The notes beneath the pieces are model-generated. The model saw nothing but the letters and a program-made list of their open reading frames with translations, ran no database searches and was not told where the DNA came from. From Bacteroidales bacterium (GTDB lineage Bacteria; Bacteroidota; Bacteroidia; Bacteroidales; ML635J-15), in the NCBI GenBank assembly GCA_023228725.1, contig JALOAQ010000070.1, positions 1 through 16,170 of the forward strand: a stretch of 16,170 nt of DNA, in the 5' to 3' direction. Both the position numbers and the translations under genes were made by a program. This document shows, piece after piece, positions 6,720-13,246 of the stretch (positions are counted from its first letter, which is position 1; each line of letters opens with the position of its first letter).

Positions 6720-7643
6720 TTATTTTTTTTCTTGTCCTTCTTTTTTCACTTCTTCTGTAGTTTCAGTTTTGTTTTCTACTACTTCGGTAGTTTTGTTTTC
6801 TGCTACTTCAGTAGTTTCTGTTTTATTTTCTTCTACTTCGAGTTTTGTTTTTGGACTATCTTTTCTTGCTCTTGTTTTACGAGCAACTTTTTTCTCTACT
6901 ACTTCTTCTTCTTCTTTATCAGATTTTACAGGCTTTGCTGTATTTTCTTTTTCAGCGGCTCTTTCGTTTAATCCTTCTTGAATTGCTTGAGCCATAGCGT
7001 TAACAATAATCTGTATTGATTTTGAAGCATCGTCATTTGCAGGAATTGCATAGTCAACAATTCTTGGGTCGCTATTAGTATCAACCATAGCAAACACAGG
7101 AATATTTAATTTGATAGCCTCGTTAATTGCTATTTTTTCTTTCATTACGTCCACAACAAAAAGTGCTGCAGGCAATCTTGATAAATCAGATATTGAGCCT
7201 AAGTTTTTTTCCAATTTTGCTCTTTGGCGAGTTATTTGCAATCTTTCGCGTTTTGATAAAGTGTTAAATGTGCCGTCAGTGTGCATTTTATCAATTGACG
7301 ACATTTTTTTAACGGCTTTACGTATAGTTGGAAAATTTGTTAACATACCACCTGGCCAACGCTCGGTTACGTAAGGCATGTTTACTTTGCTAACTTCTTC
7401 TGCAACAATATCTTTTGCTTGTTTTTTTGTTGCTACAAATAAAATTTTACGACCTGATTTAGCAATATTTTTCATTGCATTGGCAGCTTCATCAATTTTA
7501 ATCACTGTCTTGTGTAGGTCAATAATGTGAATACCGTTACGCTCCATAAATATATAAGGAGCCATAGCAGGATTCCATTTACGCTTTAAATGCCCAAAAT
7601 GAGCACCGGCGTCAAGTAATTGTTCAAATGTTACTCTTGGCAT
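6720..7643 (-). CDS. rpsB: 30S ribosomal protein S2 with C-terminal acidic/lysine tail
   Basis: S2 is a small-subunit protein that binds near the head-body junction and helps recruit S1. The S2 core covers about residues 1-225, with FEQLLDAGAHFGHLKRKWNP at the start, FVATKKQAKDIV, and VDTNSDP near the end. Beyond the core lies a tail of about 80 charged residues, rich in Glu, Lys and Thr. It contains three near-repeats of ENKT-ETTEV type (about 272-299) and ends in EGQEKK. The total of 307 residues compares with about 240 in E. coli. C-terminal S2 extensions of variable length are common in Bacteroidota, but the repetitive tail is of interest. The start is ATG at 7643. The gap to rpsI is 114 nt and holds no clear TAnnTTTG box. 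Confidence 0.97.
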   Translation of the reverse strand: MPRVTFEQLLDAGAHFGHLKRKWNPAMAPYIFMERNGIHIIDLHKTVIKIDEAANAMKNIAKSGRKILFVATKKQAKDIVAEEVSKVNMPYVTERWPGGMLTNFPTIRKAVKKMSSIDKMHTDGTFNTLSKRERLQITRQRAKLEKNLGSISDLSRLPAALFVVDVMKEKIAINEAIKLNIPVFAMVDTNSDPRIVDYAIPANDDASKSIQIIVNAMAQAIQEGLNERAAEKENTAKPVKSDKEEEEVVEKKVARKTRARKDSPKTKLEVEENKTETTEVAENKTTEVVENKTETTEEVKKEGQEKK

Positions 7644-7693
7644 TTTTTTTTAATTTAAGTTTACATTCTGTAGTAACAATTATGAGGTAGAAG

Positions 7694-7706
7694 CTTATAA
7701 AATAAG
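7694..7706 (-). other. AT-rich stem-loop in the rpsI-rpsB spacer
   Basis: CTTAT pairs with ATAAG over a 3-nt AAA loop (TTT on the minus strand). It lies in the 114-nt spacer between rpsI and rpsB. No U-tract follows on the minus strand, so it is not a terminator. It could protect an RNA end or be part of an S2 leader, but the stem is short and this is weak. Confidence 0.25.
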
Positions 7707-7757
7707 AGCCGTCCCCATAATTTAGATACTAAACTTTGTTTATTCTCACTAAAAATA

Positions 7758-8144
7758 TTAACGTTTACTAAATTGAAACTTCTTACGGGCAGCAGGTTGT
7801 CCTGGTTTTTTCCTTTCAACAACTCTTGGGTCTCTTGTAAGAAATCCTTGAGGCTTTAAGCTAGCGCGATATTCTGCATCTACTTTTAGTAGTGCTCTTG
7901 CTATGCCTAAACGCAAAGCCTCGGCTTGCCCTTTTATTCCACCACCATCTAAATTTGCTTTAACATCATAATCCTCTAATTTACCTAAAGTCAAAAAAGG
8001 TTGTTTAACGATATATTGATGTTGCATTAGCGTGAAATAATCTTCAAGCTTTCTATTATTAATAGTAATATTTCCTTTTCCGCTACTTAGATATACTCTT
8101 GCTACAGCAGCTTTTCTACGTCCTATTGCATTAAAAATTTCCAT
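7758..8144 (-). CDS. rpsI: 30S ribosomal protein S9
   Basis: S9 is a small-subunit head protein whose C-terminal tail reaches the P-site tRNA. The start region has the S9 signature NAIGRRKAAVARVYL. The GGGIKGQAEALRLGIARAL motif follows in the middle. The basic tail ends in the expected Ser-Lys-Arg. The length of 128 residues is normal. The start is ATG at 8144, 4 nt after the rplM stop, so the two genes are tightly coupled. Confidence 0.98.
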   Translation of the reverse strand: MEIFNAIGRRKAAVARVYLSSGKGNITINNRKLEDYFTLMQHQYIVKQPFLTLGKLEDYDVKANLDGGGIKGQAEALRLGIARALLKVDAEYRASLKPQGFLTRDPRVVERKKPGQPAARKKFQFSKR

Positions 8145-8148
8145 AATG

Positions 8149-8604
8149 CTATTTAATTGTATTTAAGTCCAACTTAGCCGGTTGTTGAGCTGAGTGTTTG
8201 TGCTCTGAACCAACATAAACATATAAATTTCTAAATAATTGCCTTCCTAAAGTGTTTTTAGGCAGCATTCCTTTAACAGCTTTTTCAACTGCTCTACCAG
8301 GGTGTTTTGCTAACATTTCCTCTAAAGTAGTTGTCCTTTGACCTCCAGGATAACCTGTATGTCTGATATAAGTTTTGTCAACTAACTTATTTCCGGTAAC
8401 TGCAATTTTCTCGGCGTTAATCACAATAACATTGTCTCCACAATCTACGTGAGGAGTAAAATCTGTTTTATGTTTGCCGCGAAGAACAAAAGCCACTTTA
8501 GACGCTAAACGCCCTAAAATTTCACCTTCTGCATCAACAACAAACCACTGCTTGTTTACAGTTTCTCTATTTGCTGATAAAGTTTTGTACTTCAATGTTT
8601 TCAC
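8149..8604 (-). CDS. rplM: 50S ribosomal protein L13
   Basis: L13 is an early-assembly protein of the large subunit. The family motif FTPHVDCGDNVIVINAEKIA is present, followed by the HTGYPGG and GMLPKNTLGR motifs. Its 151 residues are normal for the phylum. The start is GTG at 8602-8604; it matches the usual N-terminus (KTLKYKTLSANRETVNKQW) and no nearby ATG would fit. The gene is the first of the rplM-rpsI-rpsB-tsf cluster and has a convincing promoter and a short leader upstream. A GTG start with an upstream structured leader would fit autoregulation, but that is inference. Confidence 0.98.
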   Translation of the reverse strand: MKTLKYKTLSANRETVNKQWFVVDAEGEILGRLASKVAFVLRGKHKTDFTPHVDCGDNVIVINAEKIAVTGNKLVDKTYIRHTGYPGGQRTTTLEEMLAKHPGRAVEKAVKGMLPKNTLGRQLFRNLYVYVGSEHKHSAQQPAKLDLNTIK

Positions 8605-8640
8605 TATTTTAAAATTTTAAATAATAATAAATTATTTTTC

Positions 8641-8664
8641 ACATTAGGCTGGATGACCAAACGG
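8641..8664 (-). promoter_or_regulatory. Candidate structured leader of rplM
   Basis: If transcription starts just after the -7 box, the transcript begins near CCGTTTGGTCATCCAGCC on the minus strand, a GC-richer island in an otherwise AT-rich spacer, about 60 nt before the GTG. Ribosomal-protein leaders upstream of L13 are known in Bacteroidia, and this is the place where one is expected. I could only find weak internal pairing (GGTCATCC), so the assignment rests on position and composition. Confidence 0.3.
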
Positions 8665-8668
8665 ACTG

Positions 8669-8698
8669 CAAAAATAGTATTTTTTTTATTTATACAAG
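8669..8698 (-). promoter_or_regulatory. Promoter of the rplM-rpsI-rpsB-tsf operon
   Basis: On the minus strand a -7 box TATTTTTG (8669-8676) matches TAnnTTTG exactly. CTTG (8695-8698) sits 18 nt upstream, close to the -33 TTTG consensus. The start site would fall near 8662-8664. This is the best-supported minus-strand promoter in the window. Confidence 0.55.
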
Positions 8699-8743
8699 AA
8701 AATTTAGCAAATAAAATTTTAACTAAGCAAATAGTTTGTTTGC

Positions 8744-8768
8744 CTCTGTTTGCAACACTTTCACAGAG
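8744..8768. other. Inverted repeat upstream of rplM
   Basis: CTCTGT (8744-8749) and ACAGAG (8763-8768) form a 6-bp inverted repeat with a 13-nt spacer, next to a repeated GTTTGC. No U-tract follows in either direction. It may be an operator or nothing. The rest of the 264-nt gap 8605-8868 holds the rplM promoter and leader and AT-rich sequence, with a 10-bp direct repeat ATTTATCTCT at 8801-8810 and 8832-8841. Confidence 0.25.
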
Positions 8769-8845
8769 CTTGTATGTACACGGTAAAATTATTTATTTAT
8801 ATTTATCTCTATTTTTTATAAAATAAGCCTCATTTATCTCTGAAT

Positions 8846-8870
8846 AAAAAAGCAAATATTAGCTATTTTT
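8846..8870 (-). terminator. Weak candidate terminator after the Crp/Fnr gene
   Basis: A short stem (AGC 8851-8853 with GCT 8862-8864) is extended imperfectly by A/T runs and followed by T residues on the minus strand. It overlaps the stop codon region of the Crp/Fnr-family gene. The GC part is only three pairs, so support is poor. Confidence 0.25.
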
Positions 8871-9558
8871 AACCATGTTTTGCAATTTGCTCTAATTTTT
8901 TTCTATCTAAAACTTTTATGCTTTTATTTACTGATGCAATTATTTTGTCTTTTTTAAATTCTGATATTATTCTAATAACATTTTCTGTCGTCATATCAAT
9001 TAATTGGGCTATTTCTTTTCGTGAAAGTGGCAGAACAAAACTTTCTTTATTATAAATTTTGTCAGCAAATAAAATAATTATATATGCAATTCTGCCTCTA
9101 AGATGTTTTGAGTTTAATTGCAAATTTTGTAAAATAATTTTATCAGCATTTTTACTTATCCTTTCTAATAAGCTAAGTGCAAATTCTCCATTGCTTTTTA
9201 TTATTTCTTTAATTTTATGTAAATTTACGCAACAAACAGTAGTGTCGTCTAAAGCTGAAATGCTATACTTGTGATAAGTCTCAGAAAATACAGATAATAA
9301 GCTTATATAGTCCATTGGTGTAGCAATATTAACTATTTTTTCTCTTCCATCGTAAAGTGTGTGGTAAGTTTTTACTAAGCCTGTTTTTATATAAAAAAAT
9401 TCGTCTATTTTGTCTCCTTCACTTACAATTATATCTCCTTTTTTGTATGTCTTTTCTTGTTTAAAATTGCATAGAGAGTTGATTTCTAAGGAGTTAAGGC
9501 TTTCAAAAACCAACATTCTATAATCACATGCCTCGCAATTACAATTATTTTCTGTCAT
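8869..9558 (-). CDS. Crp/Fnr-family transcriptional regulator with N-terminal Cys cluster
   Basis: This is a cytoplasmic DNA-binding regulator with an N-terminal cNMP-binding-like beta barrel (about residues 18-130, with YKKGDIIVSEGDKIDEFFYI and KTGLVKTY) and a C-terminal HTH_Crp winged helix. The recognition region SRKEIAQLIDMTTENVIRII is at about 179-198. I place the start at ATG 9558 (229 residues); an in-frame TTG at 9570 would add four residues but is less likely. Cys6, Cys8 and Cys11, and also Cys30, lie before or at the edge of the barrel. This could be a metal or Fe-S site of FNR type, but the spacing is not the classical FNR one, and the ligand is unknown. It is divergent from the bactofilin-ATP synthase operon across a 134-nt spacer, so it might control that operon or itself. 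I assign no regulon. Confidence 0.92.
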   Translation of the reverse strand: MTENNCNCEACDYRMLVFESLNSLEINSLCNFKQEKTYKKGDIIVSEGDKIDEFFYIKTGLVKTYHTLYDGREKIVNIATPMDYISLLSVFSETYHKYSISALDDTTVCCVNLHKIKEIIKSNGEFALSLLERISKNADKIILQNLQLNSKHLRGRIAYIIILFADKIYNKESFVLPLSRKEIAQLIDMTTENVIRIISEFKKDKIIASVNKSIKVLDRKKLEQIAKHG

Positions 9559-9660
9559 GTAGTTTTTCAATTTTAACTTTAAAATTGTGTAAATTTAACA
9601 TTTTACAAATTATTTGCAAAAAAGAAAAGAAAATAAATTTTATTTTAAATACAATGTTTT

Positions 9661-9668
9661 TATATTTG
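9661..9668 (+). promoter_or_regulatory. -7 box of the bactofilin-ATP synthase operon
   Basis: TATATTTG matches TAnnTTTG exactly and lies 24 nt before the bactofilin ATG. The expected -33 region is T-rich (TTTT) without a clear TTTG. This would drive the whole operon to atpG. Confidence 0.5.
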
Positions 9669-9692
9669 CCCTGAAGAAATACAAAATATATT

Positions 9693-10049
9693 ATGGCTAA
9701 AAATCACGACGAAGATTTAAAAAATCTTAATATTATTGGCAACGGAACTTCAATAATTGGAAATATTAGTTCAAATGGTGATATCAGAATAGACGGAAGC
9801 TTAGAAGGAAATTTAGATACCAAAGCTAAATTCGTTTTAGGTGCTACTGGCAGTATAAAAGGTGAAATTGTTTGTAGTACAAGCGAAGTTTCAGGACTTA
9901 TAGAAGGAAAAATTATTGTTGAAGATATTTTAGTGCTAAAAGCAAGTGCTAAAATAATAGGTGATATTGTAACTTCTAAAATTTCTATTGAACCTGGTGC
10001 GATTTTTACCGGAACTTGTAATATGGGTGGAAATATTCAAGAAAAATAA
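9693..10049 (+). CDS. Bactofilin (polymer-forming cytoskeletal protein)
   Basis: Bactofilins assemble into nucleotide-independent filaments, often membrane-associated, that scaffold cell-wall or envelope enzymes. After a short disordered N-terminus (residues 1-10), the protein is a run of short beta strands with the periodic Gly/Ile/Val pattern of the right-handed beta-helix: NIIGNGTSIIGNISSNGDIR, DGSLEGNLDTKAKFVLGATG, SIKGEIVCSTSEVSGLIEGK and so on to residue 118. The size is normal for a single-domain bactofilin. The start is ATG at 9693. The atpZ-like gene begins 10 nt after its stop, so it is most likely the first gene of the ATP synthase operon; this neighbourhood recurs in Bacteroidota. 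A function linked to ATP synthase is not shown. Confidence 0.93.
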   Translation: MAKNHDEDLKNLNIIGNGTSIIGNISSNGDIRIDGSLEGNLDTKAKFVLGATGSIKGEIVCSTSEVSGLIEGKIIVEDILVLKASAKIIGDIVTSKISIEPGAIFTGTCNMGGNIQEK

Positions 10050-10059
10050 AATATAGAAC

Positions 10060-10302
10060 TTGACTGAAAATAAAGAAAATAATAAGAAAGAAAAGCCAGA
10101 AAAAGAAAACTTAAATAGATTTATAAAATATTCGACTTTGGGCTTTGAAATGATGGCTATGATTGGCTTAGGAACATGGGCAGGGGTTTCCTTAGATAAA
10201 TATTTTGAAAACTCTACGCCGGGTTTTACTATTGGGTTGTCATTATTTTCAATTTTTGCTTCTTTATATCTTGTTATAAAACGCGTAATGAATGATAAGT
10301 AA
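10060..10302 (+). CDS. AtpZ/AtpI-family small membrane protein
   Basis: This 80-residue protein has a charged N-terminus rich in Lys and Glu (residues 1-20), then two hydrophobic segments (about 28-45 and 54-74) separated by SLDKYFENSTPG. That hairpin topology and the GLGTWAGVSLDKYF pattern fit the AtpZ/AtpI family. These proteins are encoded at the start of atp operons and are proposed to help c-ring assembly or Mg/Ca uptake. The start is TTG at 10060-10062: the next ATG lies inside the first membrane segment, and a TTG 10 nt after bactofilin fits the spacing. It overlaps the next gene by 11 nt. Confidence 0.8.
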   Translation: MTENKENNKKEKPEKENLNRFIKYSTLGFEMMAMIGLGTWAGVSLDKYFENSTPGFTIGLSLFSIFASLYLVIKRVMNDK

Positions 10303-10681
10303 AAGACAATTTAAGATTTTTATGAATTTTAGTTTTATTGCAATTTTAGTTTTTGCAATTCATTATCTTTTATTTTATTTTTTTCGAAGATATTTTTATG
10401 CTCCAAATATTTTTTGGGTACACCCGTTTTTATTTTTATTAAGTATTTTATTTATTTTTACGGTAAATATAATTTTTAAAAAAACTAAAAGAAAAAACAT
10501 TGCTAATGCTTATATGCTAACAATTTTAGGAAAAATCATTTTTACTTTATTGTTTTTATTACCCTTATTTATAAATAATAATGTTTTTAAAAAAGAATAT
10601 GTTTCCCAGTTCTTTGTAATTTATTTTGTTTATATGACAATTGAGTTGGTTTATTTGTCAAAATTGCTCAAAAGTAGTTAA
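10292..10681 (+). CDS. Small integral membrane protein of the ATP synthase operon (function unknown)
   Basis: The protein has 129 residues with four hydrophobic segments (about 11-30, 40-62, 74-93 and 105-124), separated by Lys/Arg-rich turns such as FKKTKRKN. Similar small membrane proteins occur at this position, between atpZ and atpB, in Bacteroidota; I think of DUF6168-like or AtpI-like proteins but cannot confirm a family. The start ATG overlaps the atpZ-like stop by 11 nt, so the two are translationally coupled. A role in F0 assembly is inference from position only. Confidence 0.75.
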   Translation: MISKRQFKIFMNFSFIAILVFAIHYLLFYFFRRYFYAPNIFWVHPFLFLLSILFIFTVNIIFKKTKRKNIANAYMLTILGKIIFTLLFLLPLFINNNVFKKEYVSQFFVIYFVYMTIELVYLSKLLKSS

Positions 10682-10727
10682 ATTAAAAAATATGACAAAT
10701 ATTATTAGGATATTTAATTTGAAGTTG

Positions 10728-10735
10728 TAAATTTG
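10728..10735 (+). promoter_or_regulatory. Possible internal -7 box before atpB
   Basis: TAAATTTG matches TAnnTTTG in the 84-nt gap between the small membrane protein gene and atpB, 30 nt before the atpB ATG. No -33 TTTG is seen at the right spacing. AT-rich sequence gives such matches by chance, so this is a low-grade internal promoter candidate. Confidence 0.25.
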
Positions 10736-10765
10736 TAAACTACATTAAAAACTTTTTTAATTGAA

Positions 10766-11854
10766 ATGAAACACATATTAATTATAAGTATAATTTTTGC
10801 AAGTTTGTTTTCAAAACAAGTTTTCGCATCAGAAAATAAAGAAAGCGAAGCTGAAAAACCTTTCAATGTTAAAGAAATGATTATGCATCATCTTAAAGAT
10901 GCTCACGACTGGCATATTTTAGATTATAAAAAATCTGATGGAAGCGAAGTCGTTGTTTCTATTCCTTTACCTATTATTGTTTTTGCAAATGGAAAATTAG
11001 ATATTTTTATGTCTTCGCAATTTGAACACGGAAAAAAACTTGTGGATAAAGGTGAAAATAAATACATAATTCATCATGATGTAATTTATTTAGCTGACGA
11101 GAATGGCGGTTTGAAAATTGAAACTAATGGAGAAGAAGAAAAAATATTAAATGCAAAACCCTTAGATTTTTCTATTACCAAAAATGTTTTTGCGATGCTT
11201 ATTGTGTCTATAGTTATATTATGGATATTTATATCTGTTGCGAAAGCATATAAAAAACGCCCAGGAAGACCTAAGGGTTTGCAAGCTTTGATGGAGCCTT
11301 TAATAATGTTTGTAAAAGATGATATAGCTTATCCAAACTTAGGCCATAAAACAGATAAATTTTTACCATTCTTATTGTCAGTATTTTTCTTTATATTTTT
11401 CAATAATTTATTTGGTATAATTCCATTCTTTCCTGGTGGAGCTAACGTAACCGGTAATATTGCCGTAACTATGACTTTAGCAATATTTAGTTTTTTGATG
11501 ATAAATGTGAATGGAAACAAACATTACTGGAAACACACTTTATGGATGCCTGGTATTCCAACTTTTGTGCGTCCAATTTTAGCAGTAGTTGAAGTTATGG
11601 GAATGTTTGTAAAACCAGTTGCATTAACAATTCGTCTATTTGCTAATATAACAGCAGGACATATTATTATATTGAGTTTAGTGGGTTTAATTTTTATTTT
11701 TAAATCTTTAGCAATGGCTCCGGTAACATTTTTGTTTGTAATTTTTATGAACGTCTTAGAGTTTTTGGTTGCGTTTTTACAAGCATATGTGTTTACAATG
11801 CTGTCAGCTTTATTTATAGGTATGGCAGTAGAAGAGCCGGAACATGGTCATTAG
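10766..11854 (+). CDS. atpB: F0F1 ATP synthase subunit a
   Basis: Subunit a is the stationary membrane subunit that forms the two proton half-channels of F0. The essential arginine is present: R290 in PVALTIRLFANITAGHIII. Helical segments follow from about residue 144 (MLIVSIVILWIFISVA) to the C-terminus (VFTMLSALFIGMAVEE). The protein is long for the family (362 residues against about 270 in E. coli). The excess is an N-terminal signal-peptide-like stretch (1-21) and a periplasmic-type region of about 110 residues that contains HHLKDAHDWHILDY and PLPIIVFANGKLDIFMSSQF; this extension is typical of Bacteroidota and Chlorobi. The start is ATG at 10766. atpE follows after 35 nt. Confidence 0.96.
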   Translation: MKHILIISIIFASLFSKQVFASENKESEAEKPFNVKEMIMHHLKDAHDWHILDYKKSDGSEVVVSIPLPIIVFANGKLDIFMSSQFEHGKKLVDKGENKYIIHHDVIYLADENGGLKIETNGEEEKILNAKPLDFSITKNVFAMLIVSIVILWIFISVAKAYKKRPGRPKGLQALMEPLIMFVKDDIAYPNLGHKTDKFLPFLLSVFFFIFFNNLFGIIPFFPGGANVTGNIAVTMTLAIFSFLMINVNGNKHYWKHTLWMPGIPTFVRPILAVVEVMGMFVKPVALTIRLFANITAGHIIILSLVGLIFIFKSLAMAPVTFLFVIFMNVLEFLVAFLQAYVFTMLSALFIGMAVEEPEHGH

Positions 11855-11889
11855 AATTTTTTTATGTTTAACTTAAATAAATTAGAATT

Positions 11890-12099
11890 ATGGTAGGATT
11901 AGGATTACCAGCTTTTGGTGCTGCATTAGCAGTAATTGGAGCAAGCTACGGAATTTCAAAAATTGGTGGCGCAGCTATGGACGCAATAGCAAGACAGCCT
12001 GAGGCTGCAAAAAACGTACAAATGTCAATGATTATTTCATGTGCACTTATTGAAGGTGTGGCACTATTTGGCGTTGTTGTTGCTCTATTGCAAGGTTAA
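11890..12099 (+). CDS. atpE: F0F1 ATP synthase subunit c
   Basis: Subunit c forms the rotating c-ring. It has 69 residues with two hydrophobic helices joined by the polar loop ARQPEAAK (R35, Q36, P37). The ion-binding carboxylate is E55 in CALIEGVALFGVVVAL. The residue after the Glu is Gly and the Na-type Ser/Thr ligands are absent, so proton coupling is likely. The length is slightly short (usual 70-85), but an in-frame stop at 11878-11880 excludes an upstream start, so ATG 11890 is right. A strong stem-loop with a U-tract lies just after the gene. Confidence 0.97.
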   Translation: MVGLGLPAFGAALAVIGASYGISKIGGAAMDAIARQPEAAKNVQMSMIISCALIEGVALFGVVVALLQG

Positions 12100-12108
12100 A
12101 ACAAACTT

Positions 12109-12148
12109 ACATTTCCCGATGGGCGATTGGCTCCGGGAAATGTTTTTT
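12109..12148 (+). terminator. Intra-operon stem-loop with U-tract between atpE and atpF
   Basis: ACATTTCCCG (12109-12118) pairs perfectly with CGGGAAATGT (12134-12143). The 15-nt loop can itself pair GGGC (12121-12124) with GCTC (12130-12133), leaving a 2-nt bulge. Six T residues follow (12143-12148). It has the form of an intrinsic terminator but sits inside the operon, 9 nt after the atpE stop and before atpF. It probably works as a partial terminator or 3' stabiliser, raising the share of atpE-containing mRNA. Confidence 0.75.
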
Positions 12149-12178
12149 AAAAATTTAAAAATATTAAAATAATATAAT

Positions 12179-12673
12179 ATGGAACTCGTAACGCCCGGAA
12201 TAGGTTTGATTTTTTGGACAACTATTATCTTCTTGATTTTGATGTTAGTGCTTGGAAAATTTGCCTGGAAACCAATAAATAAAATGATTAGCGACAGAAA
12301 TCAAAGTATAGAAGATGCTTTGAATATGGCAGAAAAAGCTCGCGAGGAAATGAAAGAACTAAAAGCAGGTAACGAAAAAATTATGGCCGAAGCTAGAATA
12401 GAAAGAGATAATATTCTTAAAGAAGCTAAAGAGCTTAAAGACCAAATTGTTGCAGAAGCTAAAAAAGAAGCAGGAAAAGAAGTGGAAAAGTTGAAAAAAT
12501 CTGCTTCTATGGAAATTGCTGCACAAAAAGCAGCAGCTGTAGAAGAAATTAGAAATCAAGTTTTAGATTTATCAGTTTTAGTTGCTGAAAAAGTTATTAG
12601 ACGTGAAGTGAAAGACAAAAATGCTAACCAAGTTTTAGTTGATGATATTTTAAAAGACGTAAAGTTTAATTAA
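12179..12673 (+). CDS. atpF: F0F1 ATP synthase subunit b
   Basis: Subunit b is the peripheral stalk protein that links F0 to F1. The N-terminus is a single membrane helix (about residues 6-26, with IGLIFWTTIIFLILMLVLGK), followed by the family motif WKPINKMISDRNQSIEDAL. A long charged coiled coil then continues to residue 164. The start is ATG at 12179, after the atpE stem-loop. The stop is 2 nt before atpH, so the two are coupled. Confidence 0.96.
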   Translation: MELVTPGIGLIFWTTIIFLILMLVLGKFAWKPINKMISDRNQSIEDALNMAEKAREEMKELKAGNEKIMAEARIERDNILKEAKELKDQIVAEAKKEAGKEVEKLKKSASMEIAAQKAAAVEEIRNQVLDLSVLVAEKVIRREVKDKNANQVLVDDILKDVKFN

Positions 12674-12675
12674 TT

Positions 12676-13221
12676 ATGAACCAAAGTAAAATATCAGTTA
12701 GGTATTCAAAAGCAATTTTTGAGTCTGCTAAAGAACAAAATATTCTTGATGAAATTTATGCAGATTTTCAGCTAATTACAAGCAGTATTAAAGCAAATGA
12801 GAATTTTTATCAAATTTTTACAAGCCCAGTAATAAAATTTAAGGATAAGAAAAATGTGCTAAATAATGTGTTTTCTAATTCTATAACAAAAATAAGCCTT
12901 AAGTTTTTATTTATGTTGATTGATAATAATAGAGAAGCTTATATTTCAGATATTGCTCGTGAATTTGCATCTCTTTATAGAGAATATAAAAATATTAAAG
13001 AAGTTGTGCTTACTACAGCTACAGATATTGACAATTCAATTTCTCAAAAATTTGCTGAAAATGTTTCTAAGGAGTTAAATTGCAAAGTTGAATTAGTGCA
13101 AAATGTTAAACCTGAAATAATCGGGGGCGTAGTTGTAAGAATTGACAATTTATTATTAGATATGAGTGTTGAAACTCAATTAAGAAATATTAAATCAGAG
13201 TTAAGAATAGAAAAATATTAA
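12676..13221 (+). CDS. atpH: F0F1 ATP synthase subunit delta
   Basis: Delta (OSCP-like) caps the alpha3-beta3 hexamer and holds the b stalk. The N-terminal helical domain begins ISVRYSKAIFESAKEQNILD. The C-terminal part carries the characteristic PEIIGGVVVRIDNLLLDMSV followed by a short helix (about 150-175). The length of 181 residues is normal. It starts 2 nt after the atpF stop and is followed 25 nt later by atpA. Confidence 0.95.
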   Translation: MNQSKISVRYSKAIFESAKEQNILDEIYADFQLITSSIKANENFYQIFTSPVIKFKDKKNVLNNVFSNSITKISLKFLFMLIDNNREAYISDIAREFASLYREYKNIKEVVLTTATDIDNSISQKFAENVSKELNCKVELVQNVKPEIIGGVVVRIDNLLLDMSVETQLRNIKSELRIEKY

Positions 13222-13246
13222 AAATTAAAAAAATAATATAGCAGTT

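Noticed and set aside
6732..6981. Open frames on the + strand opposite the rpsB 3' end, rich in Phe/Ser
   Set aside because: They are mirror images of the repetitive Glu/Lys/Thr tail of S2, have no family features and overlap a certain gene.
7111..7374. + strand open frame opposite rpsB
   Set aside because: It overlaps the conserved S2 core; its translation resembles no known family.
11890..12099. Na+-coupled c-ring
   Set aside because: The residue after E55 is Gly and the Ser/Thr ligands of Na+-type c subunits are missing, so H+ coupling is more likely.
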